Shown: positions 59,973 through 64,000 of the stretch, piece after piece | Layout of the letters: each line of letters starts with the position of its first letter | Position numbering within the stretch: the stretch's first letter is position 1 | Source of the DNA: Serinus canaria | Taxonomy: Eukaryota > Chordata > Aves > Passeriformes > Fringillidae | Direction: 5' to 3' | Assembly (NCBI RefSeq): GCF_022539315.1 | Contig: NC_066316.1 | Location: 24,541,245-24,605,244 of the forward strand | Length of the DNA stretch: 64,000 nucleotides | Notes under the pieces: generated by a model | The model's input: the letters and a program-made list of their open reading frames with translations, nothing else | Databases searched by the model: none | What the model was told of the DNA's origin: nothing | Program-made: the position numbers and the translations under genes

Positions 59973-62900
59973 ACATGGTTTTCCAGGTGTGTTCATGGAC
60001 AAGCATGAACAAGCACAATGCCAGGAACAGTGCATTAAGGTACTCTGCAAACAACATGCCTAACTAAGCCTTTGCCACTGACCTCAGCCTCAAATCTTTC
60101 TCTGAGGCAAGACTAGCACTGGAGTCTCCACCTTGATCCCAACATCTTTGGTGCTGTAGTATCTGCTCAGCTGACTGCACATACACAAAAAGAACAGCTA
60201 AGAGGGCTCCAGGAACCAGATTTGCATGTGGAAAACTTCCTTGTGGGCAGAGTAGCACGTGTGCATCTAAATACAAATGTACCATTGTTGGGGCAGTTTG
60301 GAACAGATATTTTATGGAGGAAGAGCAAAGCAGTTGAAAATTATTCACTGCCTGCCCAGGTTTTCAAATAGATCCTGCTTCTGGATCTATTTGAAAACCT
60401 GGGAAAAGGGAAGTTACAGGTTTCTGAATCACAGTGGTTAAGCACCTTGGAAGGAGTAAATGACAAGTATTCTCTGTGCTCCCATTTGTACTCTGGCCAC
60501 AAATAACTATTAAATTGAAAGGGAAGGAAATTTGACACTGAAACAACAGAAATAATTCTCAAAAGAGAATATATCTAGAAAACAAAATTCTTTTATCTTG
60601 GTACTTGGTATTTCACTGTTTTCATAAATCCTCTCCTGCTGTTTTGATCCTGATTATTTTCCATACTTATGGGCCTTAACACTTCTTACCCAGTTCTTAG
60701 AAGACAGAAGCTCCTCAATAGAAATTACTTATTAAATCCTGGTTTCTGACTGTGGGCTGTGGCAAAACTGAGGATGATGAAGCTCTGGCTTAGCACTCCT
60801 GGTCTGGCACCTAGTATGTGACTTGGACAGAATTTAGGTCCTCAAGCACAAGTTGTTGTAAAAGGCATCACAAGTATGAGTGGATATCACGGGAGGTATC
60901 TAATCTGGAGATGCCTTAACTTTTATTCTGGACGTTCCATGGTTTTCAGTGTCTCTGGGTGGATGAAGAGCTGCTGGCTAATCTGGATGGTGTTTTACAT
61001 GTTGCTGTGTTTTACTCACTTAGCATTCAGTGTGAAATATGGAAATATTTCTGTGATTACCCTGTCACTGCTGGACTAAAAATATAACACTTTGGTACCC
61101 TAGATCCCTCAATCATAGATGTTCACTCGAGTAGTCAATTCTGCAGACACATAAACACATCAGTACCAATGGTAATCAGAAAAAATGACACCTTTGTTCA
61201 AAGGGAATGATACAGCTCCTTTTTTTGTGTGACAGCTCACACTTATAACAGCCTTAAGGACTGGATTCCGTTTTTCAAATTAGGCCCCCTGTTATCAGGA
61301 GGATGAAGCAGAGTTTTGCTGTATGCTTTGCTAGAAAATCTGCTGATGTTAAATACAAATTAGAGATTAAAGCCAAGGCATCTGTGTCTTTCTCACGAGA
61401 AGAATGAACACTTCAATAAAACACATATGACATCTCAGTTTAATGAGCTTTGTAGGTGATAGATGAAACAAATATTTTTCTGAACTTAATTAGAATTTAA
61501 AAAAAAAATCAGGAATCAGTAATTTCTGCTTTCTCAAATATTTAATTGATAACACCTGCAGGTATCTAAGCAACCTGTTTTCTGATGACAATGTGAAGAA
61601 CAATTAAATAAAACCAAAACCCAAACAACAACTTTTCTGCAGAGTTCTTGGAAGAAAAGCAGCAAAATATAATTTGACATTTATTATTTCTTCAAGAAAC
61701 TTCATTGTTCAAAAAAAAGAAGCAGTTAATAGAAACTGATTATAAGAATTATTCTATTCTCTTATCCCCTAGCATACCTCTAAAGGTGAATTTGACTTGA
61801 GAATTCTGCTGCACAGGAGCACACCCATGACCCAGGTGCTCCTGTTTAGTCCCACTGCAGTGCTATGTTCAGAGTAGCATGTGCACAGCATCCAGCCTTT
61901 TACCTAAGGAGTGCAACATCTCCTTTTCTACATCTTGTGGCAGAGACTTGCATTTCAAGGGACTCTAGTTTAATCTAGATAGCATCATGTATTATTAGGT
62001 AAGTAATCCTGCTACCTGGATATTTTGTCATTTCCTTTTAGATGAAATCAAACAAAACACTAGATCTTAAAAAAAAATACTGATTATAAATTTTGCTAAA
62101 GCTTTAACTACTTGGGGAAAAAAGTTTTAATTGGGCACAGCACTTGACTCCACTTAATCATTGTGTTAGAGTATTGAAATTTCCAGGCATTCTGAGTAAA
62201 AGATAATTAAGATAGGTAGGTTACAACTTGGTTATCCTCAAAGCCAGCTGACCCAGGAGTTATTTATAAGGCTGCTTGCGTTTTGGATCCTGAGCGATGC
62301 AGAGAGCAACACAGTCTTCTGCTCTTTTCCAGCAGTACCTGGAAGAATTGAAAGAGAGATGGTGCCATGTGTACAGAGGGAAATCACACACATTTAAACC
62401 AATAAATGAAACATGGATGATATTGAAAAGGAGTGGGCACTTTCTCCATGAGCTTTAGCCATGCTCTAGCTCTTCCTTTCCATTCTGGAAGCTATTTTCC
62501 TTTATGGGTATCATAAGTGACAAGGTTATGAAACAGCTGTGTGCATCCTACTCCAGGAAGAGAGCTGTGCTCTTAGCCTGAACCCCAAATCTTCCTGCAT
62601 TGATATTGATTAAGCCTGGTCTGATGCTTCTAGCATCTGTTGTGAGTGAGTGCCAGTGGGTAGTTTTGGGCAATAAATCTTTATCCATGGTCTTTCCATG
62701 TTGCATTTTCCTGGTGGTGCTTCTTTTATTTGTTTTTAATTTTCTTTTTTCCTTTTATTTATTCTTATTTCCTTTTATTTTCTCCAGCTTTTATCATAAG
62801 AGGTGAACTAGAATGAATGTCTGGCTTTTCCTCCTGATAACACTTTTGCCCTGAGAAATAACAGAGGCTATTGCAAATCCTGCATTCACAGATGCTGTGT

Positions 62901-64000
62901 TTCTGCACCAGTGATGCCCAACATGGTGTGCATTGAATGCACACAATTTATGTTGCTGGAAGCAGGGGGATCATGCTCTGAACCCCTGTCCATCTCTACT
63001 CACACAGACTGGGCACGGACAAGCAGGCTGTCACCAGCAGAGAGAGTCAGGGTTTTACCATCCATGGCAACAGTTGATGTGCCCTCCTGAAAGGAAAGAA
63101 TGCTTTTAATTTTCCATGTCCTGTCCCCAGCAGAAAAAAAAAATGCTGCATGTACAGAAATCTTTCCTACTGAAAGAACACCGCAAACCTGTTCTGTTTC
63201 TGTCTAGCTAAATATTTAGTTGAACTTGTCTAACACTCTTTTCATCAATAAAAATATGTTTCATTGTTCAATGTTTACTATCACAAAGCAGCAACCCATT
63301 GCCTGATTCTTGGGGTACACTGCTACCAATCTAAGCTAGCAGCTGGTACAGCTCCAGAAATTCCAGAGAGAATCTTCTGGAGTAGTTTAAGCTCCTCTTC
63401 TACTTTTCTGATTCCTCATAGTTCTTTAAGTCTTGAGGAGCCAGTCACAGGTTAGCAGGGGGCTGACTGAAATTGCTGAGTTTCTCCATATTGGAATGCA
63501 CTAGTTATTATCTTGTCAGGCAGGGGAGACAGGTTCTTGCCAGCCACAAGATCTTGATTCCATAGGCTCATGTAAGCTGCAGTGTAAACAAATGTCCTTC
63601 AAGATTATGACTTCTTTAATTAGTATTTGATAGTCCCTGTGAATTTCAACAGAAGAGGAAGTAATAGAAATATCTGCCTCCCAAGCTAGCCTGGCTTTTG
63701 TAAGTAAAAAATTAGCTTTTCTTTTTCTTTGGGTTGCAAGCTCATTCTAGAAGCAAGCTGAATGATGGACATCTGGATCACCTGCAATTCTGAGTCAATA
63801 TAAACAAGTTTTCAGACTTTTTTATTAGCTTGTTCTTCTTGATTCCAGTTTGACTTCAGGATGAGGCCAAATGTTTCAAAGGAGATCTAAGAGCTGGTGT
63901 TGCTTTATTGCTTGATCTGATATATATAGAGGATATTGCCTAGGTAGTGTGCATTAAAATTCCCAACAAGGATGGATGCCAGTATCTCTGTCATCAACAC
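59973..64000. other. Unique noncoding DNA with one hairpin, no gene seen
   Basis: AT-rich. Apart from the hairpin at 60355-60403, I see only short frames (94 codons or fewer) and short homopolymer runs. No recognisable gene or further repeat. Confidence 0.55.
60355..60403. repeat. Perfect 21-bp inverted repeat with 7-base loop
   Basis: CCCAGGTTTTCAAATAGATC plus C (60355-60375) is the exact reverse complement of 60383-60403. The loop is TGCTTCT. The pairing stops sharply at both outer ends. It is shorter than a typical pre-miRNA and has no terminator-like T run. Confidence 0.97.

Noticed and set aside
1..64000. CRISPR arrays, tRNA, rRNA, U6-type genes and endogenous viral genes
   Set aside because: I looked for regularly spaced repeats, tRNA B-box-like sequence, U6 and 5S signatures, and gag/pol/env-like or other viral reading frames and saw none. 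Only solo LTRs remain of retroviral origin.

Overview
The window reads as vertebrate nuclear DNA from a bird, most probably a songbird. It is AT-rich and long reading frames are scarce. The interspersed repeats are avian: five 5'-truncated CR1 LINE tails, one old ERVL-type solo LTR, and two young solo LTRs of an ERVK-type family that I recognise from songbird genomes. I see no rRNA, tRNA, CRISPR array, operon or other bacterial feature. Species and chromosome cannot be fixed from the sequence alone.

No protein-coding gene can be called with confidence. The longest open frame is 167 codons, and none of the translated frames resembles a protein family I know. The window is therefore either a gene desert or the inside of large introns. 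Three places have exon-like signals and are reported at low confidence: a pyrimidine tract plus AG ahead of a basic 44-codon frame (2129-2306), a promoter-like block with a 26-codon frame ending at a GT (15841-16107), and a GC-rich block with an acceptor, a 54-codon frame, a stop and an AATAAA (42079-42380). The last two have compatible splice phase.

Layout. 1-7547 is mostly unique noncoding DNA. 7641-9835 is bounded by a perfect 34-bp inverted repeat. 9836-20394 is unique apart from the exon-like block near 16 kb. 20395-31180 holds three CR1 tails, a GC-rich patch, an A-rich tract and small duplications. 32049-32446 is a minus-strand ERVK solo LTR with target-site duplication, followed by a T/G-rich tract. 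38336-38920 is the ERVL-type LTR. 40396-42380 holds two compound palindromes, a CR1 tail and the GC-rich exon-like block. 46781-46845 is a near-perfect 28-bp hairpin. 47899-48297 is the second ERVK solo LTR, in plus orientation. 48298-64000 is unique DNA with a microsatellite, a fifth CR1 tail and a perfect 21-bp-arm hairpin.

The most unusual signal is the set of perfect or near-perfect inverted repeats (7641/9802, 40396-40452, 41162-41205, 46781-46845, 60355-60403). Two are compound, with one segment able to pair in two mutually exclusive ways. That pattern fits template-switch replication errors better than known transposons. I found no convincing new biological system.
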